64,000 nt of DNA, from positions 1 through 64,000 of the forward strand of contig DWWH01000087.1 of assembly GCA_019119815.1 (NCBI GenBank), read 5' to 3'. The notes under the pieces were generated by a model, which searched no databases, was not told the origin of the DNA, and saw only the letters and a program-made list of their open reading frames with translations. Position numbers and translations under genes: made by a program. The stretch's first letter is position 1. Each line of letters begins with the position of its first letter. Shown in pieces: positions 25,494 to 34,593 of this stretch. Origin of the DNA: Candidatus Eisenbergiella intestinipullorum (GTDB lineage Bacteria > Bacillota > Clostridia > Lachnospirales > Lachnospiraceae).

Positions 25494-26960
25494 ATGAAAG
25501 ATGTGATTATCATCGGCGCAGGCGTAACGGGCTGTGCCATCGCAAGAGAACTGTCCCGCTATGATCTGGACGTTCTGGTTCTGGAACGGGAGGAGGACGT
25601 CTGCTGCGGCACCTCAAAGGCCAACAGCGCCATCGTGCACGCAGGCTTTGACGCGGTTCCCGGCACCTGGAAGGCCAGGCTGAACGTGGAAGGGAACCGG
25701 ATGATGGATGCCCTGTCCGAAGAACTGGATTTTCCTTTCCGCCGGAACGGTTCCCTGGTTCTCTGTTTTTCCGAGGATCAGATCGGCGGGCTGGAAGAGC
25801 TGTATCAGCGCGGCATCGCCAACGGCGTTCCCGGTCTGCGCATCGTAAAGGGGGAAGAGATCCATCAGATCGAGCCAAACCTTTCGCCGGATGTGTATGC
25901 CATGCTTTATGCGCCCACCGGCGGCATCGTCTGTCCCTTTAAAATGACCATCGCCCTGGCGGAAAATGCCTTTGAAAACGGCGTGAATTTCCGTTTTCAG
26001 ACAGAAGTAAAAAAGATTACCCCAATCCCCTTTTCTGAAAAAAAGGATTCCAAAATGCCGGGCGGCTACCGGGTCCGGACGGTTGACGCGGAATACGAAT
26101 GCAGGGCCGTGGTCAATGCCGCCGGCGTCTATGCGGATGTGTTCAACAACATGGTGAGTTCCATCCCCCTTCACATCACGCCCCGTCGCGGAGAATACAT
26201 CCTGATGGATAAAAAGGCGGGAAATTTTGTATCCCATACCATATTCCAGCAGCCCACCCGTCTGGGAAAGGGCATTCTGGTCACACCCACCATACACGGC
26301 AACCTGCTGGCAGGCCCCACGGCGGAGGATATTAACGACAGGGAAGCGACCAATACCACGGCCGCCGGCCTTTCTCAGGTGATGGAAAAGGCCCGGATCA
26401 GCGCCTCCCGCATTCCTCTGAACATGGCCATCACCTCCTTCTGCGGCCTGCGCGCCTGCGAGGAAAAGGGAGATTTCGTCCTGGGAGAAGCGGAGGACGC
26501 GCCCGGCTTTTTCAATGCCGCAGGCATCGACTCTCCCGGCCTTTCCAGCGCTCCGGCCATCGGGGTGATGCTGGCCGGCCAAATTGCCGGGACGCTGCAC
26601 GCCTCCAGGAAGGAAATCTTTCATGAGCGCAGAAAGGACATTCCCTGTATCGCCAACAGCACGCCGGAGGAAATCGCCGCTCTCATCGCCTCCGATCCGG
26701 CCTATGGAAACGTGATCTGCCGGTGCGAGACGGTGACGGAAGGGGAAATTGTCAACGCCATCCGCCGGCCTCTGGGCGCCAGAAGTCTGGACGGCGTCAA
26801 GCGCCGCACCCGGGCGGGCATGGGACGCTGTCAGTCCGGCTTCTGTTCTCCGAAAGTCATGGAAATCCTTTCCCGGGAACTGGGCGTCTCTCCTCTTACC
26901 CTTACCAAATCCGGCGGTTCCTCCTTCCTTCTCTCCGGCCTGACCGGAGAGGATGTCTGA
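25494..26960 (+). CDS. FAD-dependent glycerol-3-phosphate dehydrogenase-type oxidoreductase (GlpA-like)
   Basis: 488 residues. An N-terminal FAD-binding fold (VIIIGAGVTGCAIARELSRYD, then VLEREEDVCCGTSKANSAIV) belongs to the DAO/GlpA family. The C-terminal 90 residues carry a BFD-like [2Fe-2S] domain with VICRCETVTEGEI and GRCQSGFCSPKVMEIL. Together with the next two genes it forms the three-part anaerobic G3P dehydrogenase seen in clostridia and Thermotoga. Control by GlpP through the leader at 25344 supports that role. The start was chosen for GGAGATTGCC-ATG. Confidence 0.85.
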   Translation: MKDVIIIGAGVTGCAIARELSRYDLDVLVLEREEDVCCGTSKANSAIVHAGFDAVPGTWKARLNVEGNRMMDALSEELDFPFRRNGSLVLCFSEDQIGGLEELYQRGIANGVPGLRIVKGEEIHQIEPNLSPDVYAMLYAPTGGIVCPFKMTIALAENAFENGVNFRFQTEVKKITPIPFSEKKDSKMPGGYRVRTVDAEYECRAVVNAAGVYADVFNNMVSSIPLHITPRRGEYILMDKKAGNFVSHTIFQQPTRLGKGILVTPTIHGNLLAGPTAEDINDREATNTTAAGLSQVMEKARISASRIPLNMAITSFCGLRACEEKGDFVLGEAEDAPGFFNAAGIDSPGLSSAPAIGVMLAGQIAGTLHASRKEIFHERRKDIPCIANSTPEEIAALIASDPAYGNVICRCETVTEGEIVNAIRRPLGARSLDGVKRRTRAGMGRCQSGFCSPKVMEILSRELGVSPLTLTKSGGSSFLLSGLTGEDV

Positions 26961-27061
26961 CGGCCTGCACCTGCCGCATATGGCCCGGAACACGCCTTTA
27001 TTCAAAAAGTTTCTGAAAAGAATTTTTTCAGGGAAGCATTTTATACGGAACGGAGATTTTT

Positions 27062-28399
27062 ATGAAAGAATATGATCTGATCATCATCGGCGCAGGCCCT
27101 GCCGGCCTCGCCGCCGCAGTTTCCGCTTTTGACAGCGGCATACGGGACATTCTGATTCTGGAGAGGGACGCCGAAGCCGGCGGCATCCTGAATCAGTGCA
27201 TTCACAACGGATTCGGCCTGCATACCTTTCAGGAGGAGCTGACCGGCCCCGAATACGCCGGCCGTTTTCTTACGCAGGTAAAGGAACGAAACATCCCCTG
27301 CCGTCTTCATACCATGGTTCTGGATCTTGGCGCAGATGAGCCGGATGAAAACGGCTTCTGCATCAAAACCGTTACCGCCATGAACCGGACGGAGGGTCTG
27401 ATGCAGCTTCGCGCCAGAGCCGTGATTCTGGCCATGGGATGCCGGGAACGCCCCCGCGGCGCGCTGAACATTCCCGGATACCGGCCGGCCGGCATCTATT
27501 CCGCCGGAACCGCCCAGCGTCTGGTCAACATGGAAGGCTTTCTGCCGGGAAAGGAGATCGTCATCCTTGGCTCCGGAGACATCGGCCTGATCATGGCAAG
27601 ACGCATGACGCTGGAGGGCGCGAAGGTGAAGGTGGTTGCGGAGCTGATGCCCTATTCCGGCGGCCTGCAGAGAAACATCGTTCAGTGTCTGGAGGATTTC
27701 GGCATTCCTCTGAAGCTGAGCCATACGGTTGTCGATATTCACGGAAAAGAACGGGTTCAGGGCGTGACGCTGGCCCGGGTGGATGAAAACAGAAAGCCCA
27801 TACCGGGAACAGAGGAATTTATCTCCTGCGATACGCTTCTGCTTTCCGTCGGCCTGATTCCGGAAAATGAGCTTTCCGGCAGGCTGGGCGTGCGTATGGC
27901 CCCTGTCACCGGAGGCCCTTCGGTCAACGAAAGTCTGGAAACCTCCGTTCCCGGCGTTTTCGCCTGCGGAAATGTGCTCCATGTCCATGACCTGGTGGAT
28001 TATGTCTCTCAGGAAGCCGCAAAGGCAGGCTCCTGTGCGGCACGCTACATTCTTTCCCGGACACGGCCGGACAGACCGGAAACAGCTGTCGAAAACGGGA
28101 AAGAGGACTTTTCTGTTCCGATTCGCACCGGAACCGGCGTGCGCTACACCGTTCCCCAGTCCATCCGCCCTTCCCATATGGAGGACAGCCTTACCATCCG
28201 CTTCCGTGTGGGAGACGTATACCGAAACTGCCGGATCGGCGTATTTCTCAACGACCGTCTCCTTCGCAGCATCTCCAGGCCCAGGCTGGCCCCCGGTGAG
28301 ATGGAACAGGTCGTTCTGAAAAAGGAGGAACTGCTTTTTACCCCTCAGGAATCCAAAAAGCCGCTGTCCTCTGTCACCATTCAGGTTTTGTCCGAATAA
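27062..28399 (+). CDS. NAD(P)/FAD-dependent oxidoreductase (GlpB-like partner)
   Basis: 445 residues. Two dinucleotide folds: DLIIIGAGPAGLAAAVSAFD at the start for FAD, and KEIVILGSGDIGLIMARRMT near residue 165 for NAD(P)H. AMGCRERPRGALNIPG and the GVFACGNVLHVHDLVD block are conserved in the FAD/NAD(P)-binding partner of the G3P dehydrogenase cluster. It probably passes electrons between the flavoprotein encoded upstream and a carrier. A tail of about 100 residues follows the core. Confidence 0.85.
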   Translation: MKEYDLIIIGAGPAGLAAAVSAFDSGIRDILILERDAEAGGILNQCIHNGFGLHTFQEELTGPEYAGRFLTQVKERNIPCRLHTMVLDLGADEPDENGFCIKTVTAMNRTEGLMQLRARAVILAMGCRERPRGALNIPGYRPAGIYSAGTAQRLVNMEGFLPGKEIVILGSGDIGLIMARRMTLEGAKVKVVAELMPYSGGLQRNIVQCLEDFGIPLKLSHTVVDIHGKERVQGVTLARVDENRKPIPGTEEFISCDTLLLSVGLIPENELSGRLGVRMAPVTGGPSVNESLETSVPGVFACGNVLHVHDLVDYVSQEAAKAGSCAARYILSRTRPDRPETAVENGKEDFSVPIRTGTGVRYTVPQSIRPSHMEDSLTIRFRVGDVYRNCRIGVFLNDRLLRSISRPRLAPGEMEQVVLKKEELLFTPQESKKPLSSVTIQVLSE

Positions 28400-28443
28400 G
28401 GTTTTCATACTGCCGGAGCCCGGCACTGCAAAGCTTTGCTCCG

Positions 28444-28456
28444 CTCCGGAATGGAG
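28444..28456 (+). repeat. CTCCGGAATGGAG start-site motif, copy 2
   Basis: The same 13 bases end six bases before the ATG at 28463, where GGAGG serves as the ribosome site. Confidence 0.7.
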
Positions 28457-28462
28457 GTTTTC

Positions 28463-28870
28463 ATGGAAAAGAAACTGGAAGAACGCAAACTGATCTGCAT
28501 CAACTGTCCGCTGGGCTGCGCGCTCACCGTCACCCTGGATGGAACAGACGTCGTCAGCGTCACGGGCAACACCTGTCCCCGCGGCGAAGCCTACGGCCGG
28601 AAGGAATGCACCCATCCGACCAGAATCGTCACCAGCACGGTCCGCCTTACAGGAGGAATCCTGCCCGTCGTCTCCGTCAAAACCGCTTCCGATATTCCGA
28701 AGGAAAAAATGAAGGAATGCGTCAGACAGCTGAAGCAGCTCACTCTCACCGCTCCCGTCCACATCGGCGACATCGTTCTGGAAAACGCGGCCGGAACCGG
28801 CGTCCCCGTCATCGCGACCAAAAACGTGGAATCTTTACCATTTCCTGTAACAGAACAGGGAATGAATTGA
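28463..28870 (+). CDS. DUF1667 protein, third subunit of the G3P dehydrogenase cluster
   Basis: 135 residues with CINCPLGC near the N-terminus, CPRGEAYGRKEC at about 46-57 and a C-terminal DIVLENAAGTGVPVIATKNV. The four cysteines could hold a metal or cluster. The family is nearly always next to the two flavoproteins encoded upstream. Its biochemical function is not established. GGAGG precedes the ATG. Confidence 0.88.
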   Translation: MEKKLEERKLICINCPLGCALTVTLDGTDVVSVTGNTCPRGEAYGRKECTHPTRIVTSTVRLTGGILPVVSVKTASDIPKEKMKECVRQLKQLTLTAPVHIGDIVLENAAGTGVPVIATKNVESLPFPVTEQGMN

Positions 28871-28895
28871 CGCCCCCGGCAATGTCCGTTATAGT
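28867..28895 (+). promoter_or_regulatory. Promoter before the HAD-IIA gene
   Basis: TTGACG (28867-28872) overlapping the stop of the DUF1667 gene, a 17 bp spacer and TATAGT (28890-28895). Confidence 0.65.
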
Positions 28896-28972
28896 AAAAA
28901 GGGCAGGGCGGAACAGCTTTATCCGCCCTCGCCGGATTTTATCCCATCACAGACAGAACAGGAGATACCGGA

Positions 28973-29800
28973 ATGATAACAGACCTGACCGGAAAGAATG
29001 CCGATGCCCTGAAGGACAAGAAGCTGTGGCTTCTGGACATGGACGGCACGATTTACAATGAAAATCAGATTTTTGAGGGAACGCTGGATTTCCTGAAACA
29101 GATCAGACAGAGCGGAGGGCGTTATATTTTCATCACCAACAATTCCTCCCGTTCCGTGGCTGATTATGTGAAAAAGGTCACCGACATGGGAATTGACGCC
29201 GGACCGGAGGATTTCTATACCTCCAGCCAGGCCACGGCCATGTATATCCAGGAACACTATCCGGGACAGACCGTCTACTGCATGGGCACCCGTTCCCTGG
29301 TACAGGAACTTCGGGAAAGCGGCCTTTCCGTCGTTACGGAACCGGACGACACTGCTTCCGTCGTTCTCATCGGCTTCGATACGGAAAACACCTCGGAAAA
29401 AATCCGCAATACCTGCATCATGCTGGGAAAAGATGTGGCCTACCTCGCCACCAATCCGGATCTGGTCTGCCCGGTCAGCTTCGGCTTCATCCCGGACTGC
29501 GGATCCATGAGCATCATGCTCAAAAACGCCACCGGAAAGGAACCCTTCTTCATCGGCAAGCCCCAGCCCATCATGGTGGACTGCGTGCTGAAAAATACGG
29601 GCTGTTCCCGGCAGGACGCCGTCATTGTGGGAGACCGCCTCTACACCGACATCGCCACCGGGACAAATGCCGGCGTGGATACCATCTGCGTCCTTTCCGG
29701 AGAGGCCTCCATGGAGGACATCCGGGAATGGGACGGGGAACCCACCTGGATTTTTCAGGACGTGAAGGAGATCCGGGAAAAGCTCAGCCGGAAAAACTGA
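28973..29800 (+). CDS. HAD-IIA family phosphatase (NagD/PGP-like)
   Basis: 275 residues. Motif I LLDMDGTIYNENQIF, motif II FITNNSSRS, motif III K in GKPQPIM and motif IV VGDRLYTDIATG. The C2b cap lies between motifs II and III. Members of this family dephosphorylate phosphoglycolate, glycerol 3-phosphate and similar compounds; the neighbouring glp genes make a glycerol phosphate substrate plausible, but that is inference. It has its own promoter. Confidence 0.9.
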   Translation: MITDLTGKNADALKDKKLWLLDMDGTIYNENQIFEGTLDFLKQIRQSGGRYIFITNNSSRSVADYVKKVTDMGIDAGPEDFYTSSQATAMYIQEHYPGQTVYCMGTRSLVQELRESGLSVVTEPDDTASVVLIGFDTENTSEKIRNTCIMLGKDVAYLATNPDLVCPVSFGFIPDCGSMSIMLKNATGKEPFFIGKPQPIMVDCVLKNTGCSRQDAVIVGDRLYTDIATGTNAGVDTICVLSGEASMEDIREWDGEPTWIFQDVKEIREKLSRKN

Positions 29801-29825
29801 AACGGAAAGGCCGGCCTGTGGCGGC

Positions 29826-31232
29826 TCAGCCTTCCTGCTGCGCCTCTCCCTTCCTTTTCCAGACGCCGGACAGGTATCTTGCCTGGCAGACCAGTCCGGT
29901 AAGGAGCCAGTTGGAAACGGCGGTCAGCCACAGTCCGGCAGGGCCGATCTGAAGCACGACAGTATAGAGCCAGGCGAAGCCGATCCTGCCGACGATCTCC
30001 ACCGTTCCGTTAAAGAGGGCAAATCCCGTGTCTCCCGCCCCGTTTAAGATACTGCGGTTCACATAGATCATGCTCAGCGCCAGCACACCGCAGGAAAGGA
30101 TTCCGATTCCCAGCACGCTGTAGCTTCTCACTTCCGGCTCCCCCTGAACGAAAAAATCGGCAAACATCCCGCCGAAGACATGACCGACCACGAATACGAA
30201 CACACTGTAGGCAATGGCCATCATCCATCCGACCCGATAGCCGCTCTGAACCCGTTTTTTCTGCCCGGCTCCCACATTCTGTCCCGTATAGGTGGACAGC
30301 GCCATGGAAAGCGAAGAAAGCGGCATATTGTTCAGATTATCGAATTTGTTGATGATCGTGTTGGCCGCAACCACCGTCTCTCCGAAGCTGTTCACAAAGC
30401 CCTGCAGCACGGCGGCTGAAATATTGATGGTAGAACTCTGCAGCGCCAGAGGCAGTCCGGTGTACAGAAGCTTCTGCAGTACCGCCCTGTGGGGCCGGAG
30501 CTGAGACAGGGGAAAGCGGAAGCATTCGTATTTTTTTCTGGCGTAGATCAGTCCCGCTCCTGCCGCAATCAGCTGGGAAAGCAATGTGGCGAAGGCCACA
30601 CCGAACACATCCCATCTGACGACGGTGACAAAGCATACGTCCAGCACAATATTCAGCACGCTGGAGAGCGCGAGAAAGAAAAGAGGCGTCCTGGAATCTC
30701 CCAGAGCCCGCAGGATGCCGTTCACACAGTGATACAGCGCCATTCCCAGGATGCTCACAAAGACGGTCCTCATGTAGATGAGCGCCCGATCCATGACGGA
30801 TTCCGGCGTTCCCAACAATACCAGCAGCTTTTCTGCCAGCACGAATCCCAGCCCTCCTGTGATCAGGGCAGACGCCATCAGGAGGATCAGCGCGTTCGCC
30901 ACCACTTTTTTGATCTGTTCTTTCTTTCCCGCCCCGTGCAGCTGCGCCACCAGAATGCCTACACCTGTGGAAAGTCCCATATTCAGCCCCACAAACACGG
31001 AATAGGGGCCGCTGCAGACCCCCACCGCCGCCAGCGCGTCCGCTCCCACGAAACGTCCTACGATGACGGAATCCATGATATTATAGAGCTGTTGAAACAC
31101 ATTGCCCAAAAAGATCGGAATGGCAAAGGAAATCAGAAGACCGGCGGGCCTTCCCTGTGTCATGTCCAGTTGCTTTATGCCTTTTCGTGCTGTCATCATT
31201 TTCTCATGTGCCTCCGGAATTTCATATCTCAT
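29826..31232 (-). CDS. MATE family efflux transporter
   Basis: 468 residues, twelve hydrophobic segments in two halves. DMTQGRPAGLLISFAIPIFLGNVFQQLYNIMDSVIVG is the usual start of clostridial DinF/NorM-like MATE proteins, and ASTYTGQNVGAG-type sequence recurs in the middle. It would export cationic compounds or metabolites using an ion gradient. Its ATG lies three bases after the glycosidase stop, so it is cotranscribed. Confidence 0.92.
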   Translation of the reverse strand: MRYEIPEAHEKMMTARKGIKQLDMTQGRPAGLLISFAIPIFLGNVFQQLYNIMDSVIVGRFVGADALAAVGVCSGPYSVFVGLNMGLSTGVGILVAQLHGAGKKEQIKKVVANALILLMASALITGGLGFVLAEKLLVLLGTPESVMDRALIYMRTVFVSILGMALYHCVNGILRALGDSRTPLFFLALSSVLNIVLDVCFVTVVRWDVFGVAFATLLSQLIAAGAGLIYARKKYECFRFPLSQLRPHRAVLQKLLYTGLPLALQSSTINISAAVLQGFVNSFGETVVAANTIINKFDNLNNMPLSSLSMALSTYTGQNVGAGQKKRVQSGYRVGWMMAIAYSVFVFVVGHVFGGMFADFFVQGEPEVRSYSVLGIGILSCGVLALSMIYVNRSILNGAGDTGFALFNGTVEIVGRIGFAWLYTVVLQIGPAGLWLTAVSNWLLTGLVCQARYLSGVWKRKGEAQQEG

Positions 31233-31234
31233 CC

Positions 31235-33244
31235 TTAATAGCCGATCATCGGTATGGATACCGGTGTCTGCTCATATGCGGGCTTTTCTCCGTTCTTTAC
31301 CGCATACAGGACCTCTGCAGTCTGCCTGGCCGCCTCCATCAGCTCCTGTTCCGGCTGCATGCAGATGTCCGTCATTCCGATCTGATAATTTTCTCCGTCA
31401 AAGCGCCCCAGACAGAACTGGTCGTTGTACTGGAACCAGTGCGCGCCCACGCCGTAAGGGTGCTCTGCCACCTTCTCCACATAATGGCGGAACATCACGG
31501 CTCTCTGCTCCTGATCGGTCACACCCTTTAAGCCGGTAGCTGTCAGTCCTCTGTCCAGCGCGCCGCAGTGGAACTCTCCCATCAGGATGGGAAGATCCAC
31601 GCCCGCATTTTTCACAAAATCCATGTCCCTCGTGGGATCAAAATCATAACAGTTAATGGAAAATACATCAAAATATTCCCATCCGGCCATCATATCCCGG
31701 TTGTTTGCCTTGGACCAGCGAAGCCCCAGATTCAGATGATTGGGGTCCACCTTCCGGCAGGCCTCTGCAGGAACCCGGCTGTACTCCCGGATCAGAAATA
31801 CCGAATATTCCCGCAGATCTCCTTTCGAACCGGGATAATGCTGCAGGCAGCCGTCAATGGGCTTTTCCAGATCAGAAAAGTCCTCAAAGGAAGCTCCCCA
31901 TGCTTCATTCAGCGCATGGATATTTTCATAGCGCTCCTTCAGAAAACCGATCAGTCCTCTCCTGCAGCAGGTATCGGCGGGATTTCTCAGTACCTCGTCC
32001 GCGATGGCAAGATTCTCCACAAAATTGAACTCCGGCTCATTGCGCAGGAAATAGCCGATCAGCCAGGGATCGTCCTTCCAGTCCTCCAGCTGCTTCGCAT
32101 AGATTTCCGCGTTTTCTTTGTATTCCTCCGACAGCACATCCGGAAAATCCCGGAAGATCAGCGTCTTCGTCATGGGGAAGCCGGGCAGCTCCCGCACATA
32201 GGGCAGGCTGTCATGACCATCGTTCACATGCAGTCCCGGAAAATTACCCTGGGAATTGATTCCGTTTCCCTTCAGGGAACGCATGGCGATCTCTTCCCAT
32301 TTTTTCTTCCAGTCCTCCCCATATACCCTCTTTAAATTCACACCTGCAAAATTCAACAGTTTAAAATGCTCCGGCTTCATATAGGCCGTTCTCTGCCGCA
32401 CGCCCTCCTGATAAAATTCCTTCCATTCGGGATCATCCTGATCCGGAAGCCAGTCGCACACCGTCTCAAAACCGTCCACCCGGCAGCCGTCTCCGGGCCT
32501 GGTTCCGCAGGGTCCGAGCGAAAAATAGTCGCAGCCGTCCGGATCTGTCAGATGCCACCTCCCATCCTCTGTTTTGATGGTAGAGAAGAAGCCGCTTCCC
32601 TCCTTCAGCTTTCTTGTGCTGTCTCCTCCCCAGCGGTTCCAGGACGGAAACGGATAAGCTGCCGGTCCCTCCTGTGCCTGCAGCTCTTTTTTCAGCTCCT
32701 CCAGGGAATGGATCTTTCCCGGCCATTCCTTTTCCTTCCACTGACCGAATTCATCCACCACCTTTTTATCCGGGATCGGAAATTCCTCCGGCATCTCATT
32801 GGAGGTATAAAAGCCGCTCAGGCGCACCTTCACATCATGAAATACCTTCTCGATCCCAAGCTCGAATCTCACAGCTTCCTCCCGCTTCATCCGGTGGCCA
32901 TGACAGACCAGCTTCAGCGTTCCCGGCGTCCGGTTGGTATAAATGGTGCTGTTGTCAAGAAGGCTCAGATCCAGACAGATCCTGGTCTGAAATCGGGGAA
33001 GAAGGCCGAAGCGCAGATAGAGCCGTTCCTTTTCCTCCCCCTTTGCAAAGCACCGGAACATCATGGCCGCGGAGTGTTCCTCCAGCACCTCCACATCTCC
33101 GATCACATACCGGTCCTCTGTTTCCAGAAGCTGCGGCAGGCTGATCCCGCCTCCAGAGCTTTTCAGACAGATCACGCAGGAATCCTTTCCCCCTTCCTGC
33201 ATCGATGCATTTCTCAATTCTCCTTTTGTCCAGTCGATTCTCAT
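31235..33244 (-). CDS. Clan GH-A glycoside hydrolase (GH50/GH42-like)
   Basis: 669 residues. An N-terminal jelly-roll-like part (to about residue 160) is followed by VDEFGQ...WPGKI, GRWHLTDPDGCDYFSLG and a TIM barrel. Asn402-Glu403 in YFLRNEPEF is the likely acid/base, and Glu557 in PILMGEFH the likely nucleophile. The blocks recall beta-agarase-like GH50 enzymes, but the family assignment is uncertain. It has no signal peptide, so it should act on imported oligosaccharides. The start at 33244 is fixed by GGAGGG in leader repeat copy D; the apparent 51-residue N-terminal extension is repeat DNA. Confidence 0.8.
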   Translation of the reverse strand: MRIDWTKGELRNASMQEGGKDSCVICLKSSGGGISLPQLLETEDRYVIGDVEVLEEHSAAMMFRCFAKGEEKERLYLRFGLLPRFQTRICLDLSLLDNSTIYTNRTPGTLKLVCHGHRMKREEAVRFELGIEKVFHDVKVRLSGFYTSNEMPEEFPIPDKKVVDEFGQWKEKEWPGKIHSLEELKKELQAQEGPAAYPFPSWNRWGGDSTRKLKEGSGFFSTIKTEDGRWHLTDPDGCDYFSLGPCGTRPGDGCRVDGFETVCDWLPDQDDPEWKEFYQEGVRQRTAYMKPEHFKLLNFAGVNLKRVYGEDWKKKWEEIAMRSLKGNGINSQGNFPGLHVNDGHDSLPYVRELPGFPMTKTLIFRDFPDVLSEEYKENAEIYAKQLEDWKDDPWLIGYFLRNEPEFNFVENLAIADEVLRNPADTCCRRGLIGFLKERYENIHALNEAWGASFEDFSDLEKPIDGCLQHYPGSKGDLREYSVFLIREYSRVPAEACRKVDPNHLNLGLRWSKANNRDMMAGWEYFDVFSINCYDFDPTRDMDFVKNAGVDLPILMGEFHCGALDRGLTATGLKGVTDQEQRAVMFRHYVEKVAEHPYGVGAHWFQYNDQFCLGRFDGENYQIGMTDICMQPEQELMEAARQTAEVLYAVKNGEKPAYEQTPVSIPMIGY

Positions 33245-33248
33245 TTTT

Positions 33249-33408
33249 CCCTCCATGCCGAAGCATTTTATGCTGAGGCCGCGAGGAGAAATCACGCATG
33301 TGATTTCTCCTCTGCGATCACAGCAGTTTTGTGCTTCGGCGCAAAACTGCCGATTGAAAAATAAGCCATCAGGCTTATTTTTCAATCTTCCCTCCATGCC
33401 GAAGCGTT
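33249..33408 (-). repeat. Leader repeat, copy D (longest, with a nested partial copy)
   Basis: The fullest copy: the TGAAAAATAAG/CTTATTTTTCA-type hairpin, GCAGTTTTG/CAAAACTGC, an extra 13-bp hairpin with GAGGAGAAATCAC/GTGATTTCTCCTC, then the CGGCATGGAGGGAAAA end that feeds the glycosidase ATG. A second partial start (CCTCCATGCCGAAGCG) follows at 33391-33408, so two units are joined head to tail. Confidence 0.85.
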
Positions 33409-33490
33409 ACAAATCCGGATTGAAAAAGCGCTTTTTCTTTTTTATCATAAAGACTCTCTTTGGGGAATGCAATTCAGGATAGCTTGTTTT

Positions 33491-33564
33491 TTTATACAAA
33501 AACGTTTTCAAATATGATATTATATAAAAATAGAATATTTCTTTTATACAAAACCGTTGTTAAA
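33491..33564 (+). promoter_or_regulatory. In-phase direct repeats between the glycosidase and AraC genes
   Basis: A 22-bp site at 33491-33512 and another at 33543-33564 share 19 of 22 bases (both begin TTTATACAAAA and contain CGTT). Start-to-start distance is 52 bp, about five helical turns. They lie just upstream of the AraC-type gene and are candidate binding sites for it. Confidence 0.6.
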
Positions 33565-33603
33565 GACTTTCTGCAGATTTGTTTGAAAAAGGAGGATTTT
33601 TGC

Positions 33604-34572
33604 ATGGACAACATTCTCTGTTACCGCTTTTGTCCCACTTCTCTTCCCAGTGTAAAATATATCAGCCAGACCAGCCTTACACCCCCCCAGATCCACGTCC
33701 GCAGACGGACGGAGGAATTCATCCTATACTATATCCTGAGCGGCCGCATGTATATTGGAGAAGGAGACCGGCGATTCGTACTGGATCAGAATGAAATGCT
33801 GATCCTGGATCCCCAGGAAGAACACTATGGAACGGCTCCCTCTGACTGTTCTTATTTCTACGTTCATTTCTACTTTCCGACGATGGAAGCCTTTTCCTGC
33901 AGTCCCAAACAGGAGGAGGACTTCCGCGCTTCTCTCGTTCAGACCCGTCTTGCAGCGCAGAAAACGGATGAATGCTCCATCCGGTCGATTCCACAAGAGC
34001 CTGTTTTTGTTCCCAAGCATCTGTCTCTCTCCGCTCCCGGCATCTCTGCAGAGTGCATCGGGCTCCTGGAACGTATTCAGGCCTCCCATTATAACCGCAT
34101 GGAGCATTTTCAGCTCATGACCTCGCTTGTGTTTGCCGAACTTCTCCTTTCCTTTTCCCGTGCCATGACGGATTCCCTTTTTTACAGGGAGACTTCTCTG
34201 ACCAGCCGTTCCAGCCGCATCATATCCGATATTCTTTCCTATCTGCAGACGGAATACCGCCAGAGGATCACAGGAAGTATGATCGAGCAGAAATTCGGCT
34301 GCAATTACGATTACGTGAACCGGCTTTTTAAAAAGGCGGTAGGACATACCATTCTGGATTATCTGAACCGGCTCAGGATCTCCCATGCGCGGCAGTATCT
34401 GTCCGTCGGCGGCTGCAGCCTGTCAGAAATCGCGGAACGATGCGGTTTTGAAAATATCTACTATTTTTCCCGGGTATTTAAAAAGTACACCGGCACCGCT
34501 CCCGGCGCCTACGCGCGTGCCAGCCTTTTCCCAGGAAACGAAGGTGTAAAGGCCCCGAAGACGGAACCGTAA
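33604..34572 (+). CDS. AraC family transcriptional regulator
   Basis: 322 residues. The N-terminal half is a cupin-like sensing domain (ILYYILSGRMYIGEGDRRF, then DPQEEHYGTA). The C-terminal 100 residues hold two helix-turn-helix units (ITGSMIEQKFGCNYDYVNRL and SLSEIAERCGFENIYYFSRV, then FKKYTGTAPGAYAR). It is divergent from the glycosidase-MATE operon, which it probably controls with a sugar ligand. The start follows AAAGGAGG at 33604. Confidence 0.92.
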   Translation: MDNILCYRFCPTSLPSVKYISQTSLTPPQIHVRRRTEEFILYYILSGRMYIGEGDRRFVLDQNEMLILDPQEEHYGTAPSDCSYFYVHFYFPTMEAFSCSPKQEEDFRASLVQTRLAAQKTDECSIRSIPQEPVFVPKHLSLSAPGISAECIGLLERIQASHYNRMEHFQLMTSLVFAELLLSFSRAMTDSLFYRETSLTSRSSRIISDILSYLQTEYRQRITGSMIEQKFGCNYDYVNRLFKKAVGHTILDYLNRLRISHARQYLSVGGCSLSEIAERCGFENIYYFSRVFKKYTGTAPGAYARASLFPGNEGVKAPKTEP

Positions 34573-34593
34573 GGATTTCCCTCCTGCTTTGGC

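Noticed and set aside
27041..28762. 573-codon open frame on the minus strand
   Set aside because: Antisense to two well-conserved genes of the glycerol phosphate cluster; no domain pattern.
33245..33397. 51-residue N-terminal extension of the glycosidase
   Set aside because: This stretch is the leader repeat; the GGAGGG ribosome site fixes the start at 33244.
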